Origin: Luteitalea sp.
GTDB lineage: Bacteria > Acidobacteriota > Vicinamibacteria > Vicinamibacterales > CAVVIG01
Assembly: GCA_009380045.1 (NCBI GenBank)
Contig: WHSN01000009.1
Coordinates: 1 to 51,600 of the forward strand
Direction: 5' to 3'
DNA length: 51,600 nucleotides
In this document: piece after piece, positions 10,333 to 20,036 of the stretch
How the letters are laid out: every line of letters starts with the position of its first letter
Position numbering within the stretch: position 1 is the first letter of the stretch
Notes under the pieces: generated by a model
Told to the model about the DNA's origin: nothing
Databases searched by the model: none
What the model saw: the letters and a program-made list of their open reading frames with translations, nothing else
Translations under genes and position numbers: made by a program

Positions 10333-11738
10333 GCGACCTGCTGCTCCGTTGTTATCACCGGCTGCCCGGTCCGTTTCGATCGGTGGCGGCCACGGCGCGT
10401 GGCGAGTATCTGCGACGCTGGCGGTATGGGCCTGAAACCGGTCGCCTGATCGAGCAAGCGCATGAGCGCGAGTACTGGGATGGAGCCAGATGGGAGCGGT
10501 GGCGAGCCGAGCGGCTTGCCCACGTGCTCCACCGTGCCGCGACCAAGGTGCCGTACTACCGTGAGCAATGGGCCGCTCGCCGCGCCGCTGGCGACAGGTC
10601 GTCCCCGGAGCGGCTCGAACACTGGCCGATTCTGGAAAAGGACGCGGTCCGGCGCCATGCCCGGAGCCTGGTCGCCGACGGTTGCGACATCAAGCGGATG
10701 TTTCACGAGCACACCAGCGGCACCACCGGAAAGCCCCTCGATCTCTGGTGGCCTCGGGCGGCGGTCCGTGAGTGGTACGCCCTCTTCGAAGCGAGATGCC
10801 GCCTGTGGTACGGCGTGTCCCGTCACGATCGGTGGGCGATGCTGGCCGGGCAACTGGTGACGCCGGTTGAACAGCTGAAGCCCCCCTTCTGGGTCTGGAA
10901 CAGCGCGCTGCACCAGCTGTACATGTCTTCGTATCACCTGTCGCCGGCCTTTCTGCCCTCGTATCTCGACGCGCTATCCCGCTATCGCATCACCCACCTC
11001 TCGGGGTACGCCTCCGCCCTCTACAGCCTCGCACAGGAAGCCCTGAGGCAAGGGCGTCGCGACATCCAGATGCGCGTCGCGATTACGAACGCCGAGCCGG
11101 TATTCGACCATCAACGCCGCGCCATCACCGAGGCCTTCGGATGTCCGGTCTGTGAGACCTATGGCATGGCCGAGATCGTGACCTGCGGCAGTCAGTGCGC
11201 GGCTGGACGTCTGCACTCGTGGCCCGAGATTGGCGTGACCGAGGTTGACGCGGCCGGCGGCCTTGACGAAACCGGCGCCGGCGCGCTGCTCGGCACCAGC
11301 CTGCTGAACGCCGACATGCCGCTCGTCCGGTACCGAACCGGAGATCGCGGGGCGATGGCGCCGGAAGATGCGCCCTGCGCCTGCGGCCGCTCGCTGCCGG
11401 TGATCGCGAGCATCGACGGTCGCGCTGACGACATGCTGTATACGTCCGACGGCCGGTCGGTTGGACGGCTGGATCCGGTGTTCAAGGCGCAGGTGCCGGT
11501 GCGCGAAGCTCAGATCATCCAGGAAACGCTGACCCGCGTCCGGGTGCGCTTCGTGCCGGGCCTTGGGTTCACGGCCACAACCGAACGGTCGATTGCCTCT
11601 CGTCTTCGTGCGCGTCTGGGCGACATCGACGTGGTGTTCGAAGCGGTCACGGACATTCCCCGCACCTCGCGTGGCAAGTTCCGCGCCGTCGTCTGCGAGC
11701 TCCCCGAATCCGAGCGTCAGCGTCTGTCTATTCACTGA
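10329..11738 (+). CDS. Phenylacetate-CoA ligase / CapK-family AMP-forming adenylating enzyme
   Basis: EHTSGTTGKPLDLWW P-loop, CETYGMAEIVTCGSQC, LVRYRTGDRGAMAPEDAPCACGRSLPVIASIDGRADD. Confidence 0.88.
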   Translation: MSDLLLRCYHRLPGPFRSVAATARGEYLRRWRYGPETGRLIEQAHEREYWDGARWERWRAERLAHVLHRAATKVPYYREQWAARRAAGDRSSPERLEHWPILEKDAVRRHARSLVADGCDIKRMFHEHTSGTTGKPLDLWWPRAAVREWYALFEARCRLWYGVSRHDRWAMLAGQLVTPVEQLKPPFWVWNSALHQLYMSSYHLSPAFLPSYLDALSRYRITHLSGYASALYSLAQEALRQGRRDIQMRVAITNAEPVFDHQRRAITEAFGCPVCETYGMAEIVTCGSQCAAGRLHSWPEIGVTEVDAAGGLDETGAGALLGTSLLNADMPLVRYRTGDRGAMAPEDAPCACGRSLPVIASIDGRADDMLYTSDGRSVGRLDPVFKAQVPVREAQIIQETLTRVRVRFVPGLGFTATTERSIASRLRARLGDIDVVFEAVTDIPRTSRGKFRAVVCELPESERQRLSIH

Positions 11739-11790
11739 TTGCGGGTCCGTTCACACGCTGCCGATCGGCAGCCGATTCCCTGAGGTCTTC

Positions 11791-13011
11791 ATGCGCACGT
11801 CATTCCTGCCGTTCCACCTTCCGCTGGTGGGCGAGGAAGAGATTCGGGCCGTCACTGACACGCTGCGGTCAGGCTGGCTCACGACCGGACCGAGCGTCCG
11901 GCGTTTCGAGCAGCAATTCGGGTCGTTCGTGGGAGCGGCCCACAGTGTGGCGGTGAACTCAGCGACCGCGGCGCTCCATCTGGCCCTGGATGCGATCGGG
12001 CTCCAGGAGGGCGACGAAGTGCTGGTGCCGACCATGACCTTCGCCGCGACGGCGGAAGTCGTGACCTATTTCAACGCCACGCCGGTGCTGATTGACTCTC
12101 AGCCAGACACGCTGAACCTCGATCCGGAGAAGGTGGAAGCCGCGATCACACCGCGGACCCGGGCGATCATCCCGGTGCACTTTGCCGGTCACCCGTGCGA
12201 CATGCCCCGGCTGATGGAGATCGCGAAGGCTCACCGCCTGATGGTGATCGAGGATGCCGCCCATGCGCTTCCGGCGTACTTCGGCGATGACATGGTCGGG
12301 TCGATCGGCGACATCACCTGTTTCTCGTTCTACGCGACCAAGACGATCACCACCGGCGAGGGCGGCATGATCACCACCGAGCGCCAGGACTACGCCGAGC
12401 GGATCCGGATGATGAGCCTCCACGGCATCAGCAAGGACGCCTGGAAGCGATACACCAGCGAAGGATCCTGGTACTACGAGATCCTGGAGCCCGGCTACAA
12501 GTACAACCTCACCGACATCGCCGCCGCCATCGGCATCGAGCAGCTCGCCAAGTGCCGCGACTTCTGGCGCGCCCGCCGGCGCATCGCCGAGCGCTATCAC
12601 GACGCATTCGCCGATCTCCCGGAGATTCAGGCTCCGGTGTCCCGGAGCGGCATCGGGCACTCCTGGCATCTCTACGTCATTCAACTCCGGCTCGAGCAGC
12701 TGAGCGCGACGCGAGACGAGGTGATCGAGGAGCTCAAGGCCGAGAACATCGGCACCTCGGTGCATTTCATCCCCTTGCACCTCCACCCCTACTACCGGAC
12801 GCGCGGCTACCAGCGCTCCGACTTCCCGGTCGCGACCGCCGCCTTCGAACGCATGGTCTCGCTGCCGATCTATCCACGCATGACCGACGAGGATGTCGAG
12901 GACGTCATCGACGCGGTCCGGCGGATTGTTCTTCACAGCCGGCGCAGCACGCTGGCGCCCTTGTCCACGCGGCACACGGCCGATCGGGTCGCGGTCACGG
13001 AGCGATCATGA
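11791..13011 (+). CDS. DegT/DnrJ/EryC1 family PLP-dependent sugar aminotransferase
   Basis: IRAVTDTLRSGWLTTGPSVRRFEQQF, VIEDAAHALPA, FSFYATKTITTGEGGM (PLP lysine). Confidence 0.93.
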   Translation: MRTSFLPFHLPLVGEEEIRAVTDTLRSGWLTTGPSVRRFEQQFGSFVGAAHSVAVNSATAALHLALDAIGLQEGDEVLVPTMTFAATAEVVTYFNATPVLIDSQPDTLNLDPEKVEAAITPRTRAIIPVHFAGHPCDMPRLMEIAKAHRLMVIEDAAHALPAYFGDDMVGSIGDITCFSFYATKTITTGEGGMITTERQDYAERIRMMSLHGISKDAWKRYTSEGSWYYEILEPGYKYNLTDIAAAIGIEQLAKCRDFWRARRRIAERYHDAFADLPEIQAPVSRSGIGHSWHLYVIQLRLEQLSATRDEVIEELKAENIGTSVHFIPLHLHPYYRTRGYQRSDFPVATAAFERMVSLPIYPRMTDEDVEDVIDAVRRIVLHSRRSTLAPLSTRHTADRVAVTERS

Positions 13012-14354
13012 AAGTGCTGGTTTGGGGTCTGGGGTATGTCGGCACCGTGTCGGCAGCGTGTCTCGCGCACCTCGGTCACGAGGTCATCGGCATCGATCCG
13101 GTGGCGACGAAAGTCGACGCCCTGAACGACGGCCGGAGCGCCGTCAAGGAGCCCGGCCTCGACGACCTGGTCAACCGCGTGGTTCGTGACGGCTTCCTCC
13201 GGGCGACGTCGAGCGGCGGCGAGCTCGTCGAGACGGCGGACGTCTCGCTGATCTGCGTTGGCACACCGAGCGGCGCGGACGGCACGCTGTCGCTCGGCTA
13301 CATCCAACGGGTCGGCGATCAGATCGGCGACGGCCTGCGTCGTGCGAACAACTATCACGTCGTCGTGATGCGGAGCACGGTGCTACCCGGGACCATCCGT
13401 CAAGTGCTCATGCCGCAGCTCGAGGGGCGGAGCGGACGGGAGGCGGGACGGGACTTCGGCGTCGCCAGCAATCCCGAGTTCATGCGTGAGACCAGCGCCA
13501 TCGCCGATTTCCAGTCGCCGCCCTACACCGTGATCGGCGCGCTCGATCCACGTTCGTGCGAACGCGTCGCCGAGCTCTATCAGTCGATCGCCGCGCCGCT
13601 GCACACGGTCGCTCTGGAGCAGGCCGAGCTGCTCAAGATTGTCAACAATACATTCCACGCGCTCAAGGTCGGCTTTGCGAACGAAATCGGCCGGCTGTGC
13701 GGCGAGCTCGCGCTCGACGGTGGCAGCCTGATGCGGCTGGTCTGCGCGGACACGAAGCTGAACATCTCACCGCGCTACCTTCAGCCCGGCTTCGCCTTCG
13801 GCGGCTCCTGCCTGCCGAAGGATCTGCGGGCGCTGGCCAGCGAAGCGCGGGACTGCGGCATCTCGCTGCCGATCATCGACGCCATCCTCCCGAGCAACCG
13901 CGCGCAGATCGAGACCGCCCGCGCCAAGGCGCATCGGCTCGGCGCCGTCAACATCGCCGTGCTCGGCCTCGGGTTCAAGCCGGGCACCGACGATCTGAGA
14001 GAGAGCCCGACGATTGAGCTGATCCGCAGCCTGTGGCAGGACGGCCTGAACGTGCTGGTCCACGACCCCGACATCGACCTCACGACGATGCTGGGCAGCA
14101 ACCGGGCGTACCTCGAACGGCAGCTGCCGCAGATTGGCCAGATCCTCTGCTCGCGCCTCGCCGACGCGCTCAGCCGATCGGAGGCGGTGATCGTCGCGCA
14201 GGATCGGCCGGAGTTCACCAGCGCTCTCGAGCAGCTGGATCCGACCGTGCCGGTGCTGGATCTCGTACGGCCGTCCCGTTCGACCGGCGGCGAAACCGAC
14301 AACAACCGGAGGGCTTCGTGGACACACCGGGCGCTGGGCGCTGGCTCGTACTGA
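13008..14354 (+). CDS. Nucleotide-sugar dehydrogenase, GDP-mannose 6-dehydrogenase (AlgD)-like
   Basis: MKVLVWGLGYVGTVSAACLAHLGHEVIGIDP; SNPEFMRE; GFAFGGSCLPKDLRAL catalytic Cys; LGLGFKPGTDDLRESPTIELI. Confidence 0.88.
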   Translation: MKVLVWGLGYVGTVSAACLAHLGHEVIGIDPVATKVDALNDGRSAVKEPGLDDLVNRVVRDGFLRATSSGGELVETADVSLICVGTPSGADGTLSLGYIQRVGDQIGDGLRRANNYHVVVMRSTVLPGTIRQVLMPQLEGRSGREAGRDFGVASNPEFMRETSAIADFQSPPYTVIGALDPRSCERVAELYQSIAAPLHTVALEQAELLKIVNNTFHALKVGFANEIGRLCGELALDGGSLMRLVCADTKLNISPRYLQPGFAFGGSCLPKDLRALASEARDCGISLPIIDAILPSNRAQIETARAKAHRLGAVNIAVLGLGFKPGTDDLRESPTIELIRSLWQDGLNVLVHDPDIDLTTMLGSNRAYLERQLPQIGQILCSRLADALSRSEAVIVAQDRPEFTSALEQLDPTVPVLDLVRPSRSTGGETDNNRRASWTHRALGAGSY

Positions 14355-15610
14355 CACAGTACTATCCGCCGGAAATCGGCGCGCCGCAGATTCGACTGCG
14401 ATCGCTGGTGACCGAACTGCGCCGCCATGGCGTCGAGGTGGACGTCCTCACCGGGATGCCGAACTACCCGGCCGGCCGGGTGTATCCGGGCTACGAGGGC
14501 CGCTGGCGGATGCGGGAAGTGCTCGACGGGGTCTCGATCCGCCGCACGTGGACCTACCCGGCAACCGGCAAGTCGGCCCGCGCGAGGCTGGCCAACTATT
14601 TCAGCTTCACGTTCTCGGCGATGTTCGAGGCGCTCACCGGGCCGCGGCCGGCCGTCATGTTCGTGGAATCGCAGCCCCTGTCGCTCGGCCTGTGCGCGGT
14701 GTTGATGAAATGGCTTCGCGGCGTGCCGTACATCTACAACGTGCCGGACCTTCAGATCGACGTCGCACGACAGCTTGGATTCATCGAGAATCGATGGTTC
14801 CTGCGGCTGGCGCTGGGCCTCGAAAACCTCTTTCTCAGACACTCATGGAAGGTCTCCACCGTCACCGACCGGTTCGTCGAGCATTTCGAAAGTCGCGGGA
14901 TACCGCGTCGCCAGATCACCTTCCTGCCCAATGGCGCCGACACCGTGTTCCTGCGGCCGCAGCCCCCGTCCAGCCTGCTCCTCGATCGATGGAAACTGCA
15001 CGGCAAGACGACGTTCGCCTACGTCGGCACGCACGCCTACTATCACGGGCTCGACACGCTCATCGACGCCGCCTCGTATCTGCAGGATCGGCCCGACATC
15101 GCCATCCTGATGGTCGGCGACGGACCTGAACGCGAGCGGCTGCGTCGCCTGGCGACGACGCGTGGCCTGAACAACGTGGTCTTCGGTGAGTCTCCATATG
15201 ACGAGATGGCCCAGCTCTATTCCCTTGCGTTTGCGTCGGTGGCGACGTTGCGGGACGTGCCGGTGGCGAAGGGCATGCGGCTGTCGAAGATCTTCCCGGC
15301 CCTCAGCTGCGGCGTGCCGGTGATCTACGCCGGATACGGCGAGGCGGCGGAGCTCCTCGAGGCTGAGCGGTGCGGCATCGTCGTGCGACCCGAGAATGCC
15401 GAGGCTCTCGCCGCGGCGATGCGACAGCTCGCCGACGATCCCGATCGCCGCAACCGCCTCGGCGTCTCCGGCCGAGCGTTCGTCGAGCGCGACTACAGCT
15501 GGTCGACGATCGTCGGACGGTGGCTGCGCGAAGTCGGAATCGAGCCGCGCGGCGGGCCGGCGCCGGTCGCCGATCTGGCCCGCGAACAAGCCCGCGTCGA
15601 GAGCACCTGA
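14318..15610 (+). CDS. Glycosyltransferase family 4 (WbuB-like)
   Basis: GTG start; WLVLTQYYPPEIGAPQIRLRSLVTELRRHGVEVDVLTGMPNYPAGRVYPGY; SKIFPALSCGVPVIYAGYGEAAELLE. Confidence 0.85.
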   Translation: MDTPGAGRWLVLTQYYPPEIGAPQIRLRSLVTELRRHGVEVDVLTGMPNYPAGRVYPGYEGRWRMREVLDGVSIRRTWTYPATGKSARARLANYFSFTFSAMFEALTGPRPAVMFVESQPLSLGLCAVLMKWLRGVPYIYNVPDLQIDVARQLGFIENRWFLRLALGLENLFLRHSWKVSTVTDRFVEHFESRGIPRRQITFLPNGADTVFLRPQPPSSLLLDRWKLHGKTTFAYVGTHAYYHGLDTLIDAASYLQDRPDIAILMVGDGPERERLRRLATTRGLNNVVFGESPYDEMAQLYSLAFASVATLRDVPVAKGMRLSKIFPALSCGVPVIYAGYGEAAELLEAERCGIVVRPENAEALAAAMRQLADDPDRRNRLGVSGRAFVERDYSWSTIVGRWLREVGIEPRGGPAPVADLAREQARVEST

Positions 15611-15611
15611 C

Positions 15612-16595
15612 GTGCAATTGGGCTGGATCGGCGTTCACCGGGAGGGTCTCCCCGCGCTGCGAGCGGTGCTCGAGGCGGGCATCCCGCTTCAGTGCGTGCT
15701 GACGCTCGACGACGACCTGGCGGCCCGGCGCAGCGGCGCGGCCGACTATTCGGAGCTCTGCCGCGAATTCGGCGTGCGGCTCGAACGGGTGCGCCACATC
15801 AACGATCCGCAATCGCTGGAACTGCTCGACTCGCTGTCGCTCGACGTGGCGTTCGTGATCGGATGGTCGCAGATCGTCGGCCCGGCCGCTCTCTCGCGGG
15901 TGCGGCTGGGGATGATTGGCGCGCATGCATCGCTGCTGCCGCTCGACCGTGGCCGCGCGCCGATCAACTGGGCCCTCATCCACGGATGCGAGCAGACCGG
16001 CAACTCGCTGATCTGGCTGGCCGCCGACGTCGACAGCGGCGACATCATCGATCAGACGCCGATTCCGATCACCCGCTACGACACCTGCGCCAGTCTCTAC
16101 GACCGGGTCGCGGAGTCGAACCGCACGATGATTCTCCAAGTCATTCCGGAGCTGCTCGCCGGCCGACGACCCGGCCATCCGCAGCCGCCGGGAGCCGGCG
16201 CGCCTCTGCCAGGTCGACGGCCGGCCGACGGCGCTCTCGACTGGTCGATGCGGGCCGCCGCCGCCTACGACTTCGTCCGCGCGCTGACGCGTCCCTATCC
16301 TGGCGCCTTCGGCTGGCTCGACGGAGTGCGATACACCATCTGGGCCTCCGCACTTCTCCCGGCCTCGCTGGCTCCACCGGCAACGCCAGGATCCGTCGTC
16401 GGTCCGGTCTACAGCCCGATTCCCGAAGCGTGCGGCCAGCTGGTGGCCTGCGGTGACGGACATCTCATTCTGCTCGAACTCGAGGACGAACATGGATCCG
16501 TTGTTGATAAACGATCGCTCAGCGAACGGCAATGGACAGGGAAAGTCTGGCAATCGGCCGGCGAAACGCGTGCTGGTGGTGGCGGCGCACCCTGA
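15612..16595 (+). CDS. Methionyl-tRNA-formyltransferase-like sugar N-formyltransferase
   Basis: IGAHASLLPLDRGRAPINWALIHGCEQTGNSLIWLAADVDSGDIIDQTPIPI; GTG start at 15612. Confidence 0.82.
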   Translation: MQLGWIGVHREGLPALRAVLEAGIPLQCVLTLDDDLAARRSGAADYSELCREFGVRLERVRHINDPQSLELLDSLSLDVAFVIGWSQIVGPAALSRVRLGMIGAHASLLPLDRGRAPINWALIHGCEQTGNSLIWLAADVDSGDIIDQTPIPITRYDTCASLYDRVAESNRTMILQVIPELLAGRRPGHPQPPGAGAPLPGRRPADGALDWSMRAAAAYDFVRALTRPYPGAFGWLDGVRYTIWASALLPASLAPPATPGSVVGPVYSPIPEACGQLVACGDGHLILLELEDEHGSVVDKRSLSERQWTGKVWQSAGETRAGGGGAP

Positions 16596-17232
16596 CGATG
16601 AGCTGCTCGGATGCGGCGGCACGATCGCGCTGCACGCCCTCGCGGGCGATCGGGTCACCGCCGTGATCGTCTGCGAGGGCGAGTCGCTGCGATACGGCCG
16701 CGGCGGGCAGAACCTGAACGCGCACACCATGTCGGCGTGCGCCAAGCTCGGGGTCGCCGACATCCGATTGCTTGGCTTCGCCGACCAGCGTCTGGACAGC
16801 ATCACCCTGGTTGACATCATCACGCCGATCGAACAGATCGTCCGCGAAGTGCGCCCGCACGTGGTCTACGCGCAGTACGGCGGCGACATCAACCGGGATC
16901 ATGAGCTGCTCTTCAAAGCCGTGCTCGTCGCGACGCGGCCCCCCGAGGCGTATATCGAAGGTATCTACAGCTTCGATACGGCGAGCAGCACCGAGTGGGC
17001 GTTTCCGCGGACGTTCAACCCCGACACCTGGGTGGACATCTCGCAAACGCTCGACACCAAGCTCGCCGCGATGGCGTGCTACACCAGCGAAGTGCGGACC
17101 TACCCGCACCCGCGATCGCTCGAAGCGCTCGAACATCGGGCGAAGGCGTGGGGCAATCAGAGCTGCCTGGGCGCCGCGGAAGTCTTCATGACCGTCAGAC
17201 GGGTATTCCGGGATGGCCAGGCGCCTTCGTGA
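16492..17232 (+). CDS. PIG-L family deacetylase
   Basis: RVLVVAAHPDDELLGCGGTIALHA (AHPDDE motif); overlaps the 3' end of the formyltransferase gene. Confidence 0.92.
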   Translation: MDPLLINDRSANGNGQGKSGNRPAKRVLVVAAHPDDELLGCGGTIALHALAGDRVTAVIVCEGESLRYGRGGQNLNAHTMSACAKLGVADIRLLGFADQRLDSITLVDIITPIEQIVREVRPHVVYAQYGGDINRDHELLFKAVLVATRPPEAYIEGIYSFDTASSTEWAFPRTFNPDTWVDISQTLDTKLAAMACYTSEVRTYPHPRSLEALEHRAKAWGNQSCLGAAEVFMTVRRVFRDGQAPS

Positions 17233-17860
17233 CGTGGCCCTGGCGGTCGCCGCGCTGCTGCTGCTGTCGCCAATCCTCGCCGCAGCCGCCATCGGCATCC
17301 GCTGGACCAGCCCCGGCCCGGTGCTCTATCGGTGCCGCCGCGTCGGCCGCGGCGGCACCGAGTTCACCCTCTACAAGTTTCGGACGATGCACGTGCACAC
17401 CGCCGGCCGGGGCAGCCCGATCACGGCGCGCCACGACACCCGGATCTTTGCGTGGGGCCATTGGCTCCGGCGCACCAAGATCGACGAGCTGCCGCAGCTG
17501 TTCAACGTGCTGATCGGTGACATGGCCATTGTCGGGCCGAGGCCCGAAGATCCCGGCATCGTCCGCCGGCACTACACGGCCGTCCAGATGCAGACCCTGC
17601 AGGTTCGGCCCGGACTGGCCAGTCCCGGGAGCATCTACAACTATACCCACGGTGAACGGTTGCTGGGCGAAGGTGGTGACACCGAGCACACGTATGTCAC
17701 CGAATTGTTGCCAGTGAAGCTCTCGCTCGACCTCGCGTATGTGCGCCATGCGTCGCTCTGGTACGACATGCGGATCGTCGGCCGGACAATCGTGGTCATC
17801 GTCGGAATGTTGACGGGTCGGCAGAACTTCCCACTCCCTCCAGAAATGCGGTCCATATGA
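17213..17860 (+). CDS. Undecaprenyl-phosphate sugar phosphotransferase, PglC/WcaJ-type monotopic PGT
   Basis: Short (215 aa), single N-terminal hydrophobic segment; FTLYKFRTMHVH; LRRTKIDELPQLFNVLIGDMAIVGPRPEDP. Confidence 0.9.
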   Translation: MARRLRDVALAVAALLLLSPILAAAAIGIRWTSPGPVLYRCRRVGRGGTEFTLYKFRTMHVHTAGRGSPITARHDTRIFAWGHWLRRTKIDELPQLFNVLIGDMAIVGPRPEDPGIVRRHYTAVQMQTLQVRPGLASPGSIYNYTHGERLLGEGGDTEHTYVTELLPVKLSLDLAYVRHASLWYDMRIVGRTIVVIVGMLTGRQNFPLPPEMRSI

Positions 17861-19917
17861 TGAGATTCCTGCTGGACTATCAGCGGGTTGCAGTCGTCGT
17901 GCTGCACCTCGCGCTCGTGGGCTTCTCCAACTACCTGGCGGTATGGCTGCGCTTCGACGGCTCGATCCCGCCACGCGAGCTGACGATCGCGTTCCAGATG
18001 ATGCCGTGGCTGCTCGTTCTTCGTGGCGCCATCTTCATCCCATTCCGGTTGTACGGCGGGCTGTGGCGATACACCGGCATCTGGGACCTGCGGAACATCC
18101 TGGCGGCTGTGGCGTCGAGCTCGCTCCTCTTCTATGTCCTCGTCCGCTGGGTGTTCGGACTGGCGATCTATCCCAGGTCGGTGTTCATCATCGACTCGAT
18201 CCTGCTGGTGTTCTTCGTCGGCGGCATCCGTCTGCTCAAGCGACTGCCGCCGCGCCTGCCGCGGGTGAAGGCCAGGAAGCGGGTGCTGGTTTTCGGCGCC
18301 GGGGATGCCGGGGAAATGATCGTCCGCGACATGCAGCGCTATCCGGATCACGAGCCGATCGGCTTCGTGGACGACGACCGCTCCAAGCTCGGGCAGAGAA
18401 TCCACGGCGTGCGGGTTCTGGGCACGAGGCACGACCTGGCGGAGATCATCGCGAGAGAGAAGCCGGACGAAGTGCTGGTCGCCGTCCCGCGCGCCGATCC
18501 GGAAGTGATTCGCGACGTGGTGAAGGCGCTCCAGCCGTTCAAGGTCCCGATCACGACCCTGCCCAGCCTGCGTGAGATTGTCGATGGGAAAGTCGCGCTG
18601 CACCAGGTTCGCAGCCTGTCGATCGAGGACCTGCTGGCGAGGGCGCCGGTCGGGCTCGAAATGAGCGGCGTCCGGGAGCTGATCGCGGGAAAACGCGTGA
18701 TGGTCACCGGCGCGGGAGGTTCGATCGGATCCGAGCTGTGCCGGCAGATCGCCGCCTACGCCCCGGCCGCGCTGATTCTGTTCGAGCGGTACGAAAACGG
18801 GCTCTATGCGGTGCTCAACGACTTGACCGACCCGAAGCCCGGCTGTCCGATTTTCCCGATCATCGGCGACGTCACCGATGATCGGCGTCTGACCTCCACC
18901 ATCAGCGAGCACCGGCCGCAAATCATCTTTCATGCGGCCGCGCACAAACACGTGCCGCTGATGGAGGCGAACATCTGCGAGGCGATCAAGAACAACGTGA
19001 CCGGCACGCGGATGCTGGCCGAAGCGGCGGTGCGCTACGAAGTCGAGCGGATGGTGCTGATCTCGACCGACAAGGCGGTGAACCCGACGAGCGTGATGGG
19101 CGCCAGCAAGCGGGTGTCCGAGCTGCTGCTTCAGAGCCTCAGCGAGCAGAGTCGAACCAAGTTCGTGACCGTGCGCTTCGGGAATGTCCTCGGCAGCAAT
19201 GGAAGCGTCGTGCCGCGATTCATCGAACAGATCAAGGCCGGCGGCCCGGTCACCGTCACGCATCCGGACATTCGTCGCTACTTCATGATGATCCCGGAGG
19301 CGGTGATCCTGGTCCTCCAGGCCGCCGCGGTCGGCACCGCCGGCGAGACATTCGTCCTCGACATGGGTGAACAGATCAAGGTCGTCGATCTGGCCCGGAA
19401 CCTGATCCGCCTCTCAGGATTCGTCCCGGACGAGGAGATTGCGATCGCCTTCGTCGGCCTCCGTCCCGGGGAGAAGCTGTACGAGGAGGTGACGGGCGCC
19501 GGCGAGTCGGTTGAGCACTCGAGCGTCGAGAAGATCTTTCGTGTCAAGGCAGACCGCAATATCGTTCCGACGCTGCTGTCCTATCAGGTGCACGAGCTCG
19601 AACAGGCCGCGATTCGGGGCGACGGTCCGGAGGTGACACAGCAACTGGCTGAGATCGTGCCGACCTTCCAGCCGTGCGGCGTTCCGCCGCTCGAGCTGGC
19701 GAACAATCGCCGTACGCGTCGCCGGCCGATCGTGGTTCGGCGCCGTTTCCCCGATCAGGCCGGCTTCGAGTACATCCAGGTCGTCACCGACCGGCGCACG
19801 CTGGAGGCGAGAGACCGCCGTGCGACCCCCCGCGGTGGACGACGGGTTTCCGACGTGCCGCCGGCCGCCATCATGGCGTTGCCAACGCGTGAATCCAAGC
19901 AAGTCAGCGTTGGATAG
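17857..19917 (+). CDS. CapD/WbpM/PglF-like nucleoside-diphosphate-sugar 4,6-dehydratase (membrane form)
   Basis: N-terminal TM region; MVTGAGGSIGSELCRQIA; AAAHKHVPLMEANICEAIKNNVTGT; STDKAVNPTSVMGASKR. Confidence 0.92.
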   Translation: MMRFLLDYQRVAVVVLHLALVGFSNYLAVWLRFDGSIPPRELTIAFQMMPWLLVLRGAIFIPFRLYGGLWRYTGIWDLRNILAAVASSSLLFYVLVRWVFGLAIYPRSVFIIDSILLVFFVGGIRLLKRLPPRLPRVKARKRVLVFGAGDAGEMIVRDMQRYPDHEPIGFVDDDRSKLGQRIHGVRVLGTRHDLAEIIAREKPDEVLVAVPRADPEVIRDVVKALQPFKVPITTLPSLREIVDGKVALHQVRSLSIEDLLARAPVGLEMSGVRELIAGKRVMVTGAGGSIGSELCRQIAAYAPAALILFERYENGLYAVLNDLTDPKPGCPIFPIIGDVTDDRRLTSTISEHRPQIIFHAAAHKHVPLMEANICEAIKNNVTGTRMLAEAAVRYEVERMVLISTDKAVNPTSVMGASKRVSELLLQSLSEQSRTKFVTVRFGNVLGSNGSVVPRFIEQIKAGGPVTVTHPDIRRYFMMIPEAVILVLQAAAVGTAGETFVLDMGEQIKVVDLARNLIRLSGFVPDEEIAIAFVGLRPGEKLYEEVTGAGESVEHSSVEKIFRVKADRNIVPTLLSYQVHELEQAAIRGDGPEVTQQLAEIVPTFQPCGVPPLELANNRRTRRRPIVVRRRFPDQAGFEYIQVVTDRRTLEARDRRATPRGGRRVSDVPPAAIMALPTRESKQVSVG

Positions 19918-20036
19918 ATCCGCTTGGGTAGATTCGCAGGGACCAGGTCGCACCGCTTCCGCCATCCGCGCTCGTCGCAGGTCATACCGCACGTTCGCAT
20001 GTCATACAACCGTGTTTCCCCGTCAGGTGCCATTAG

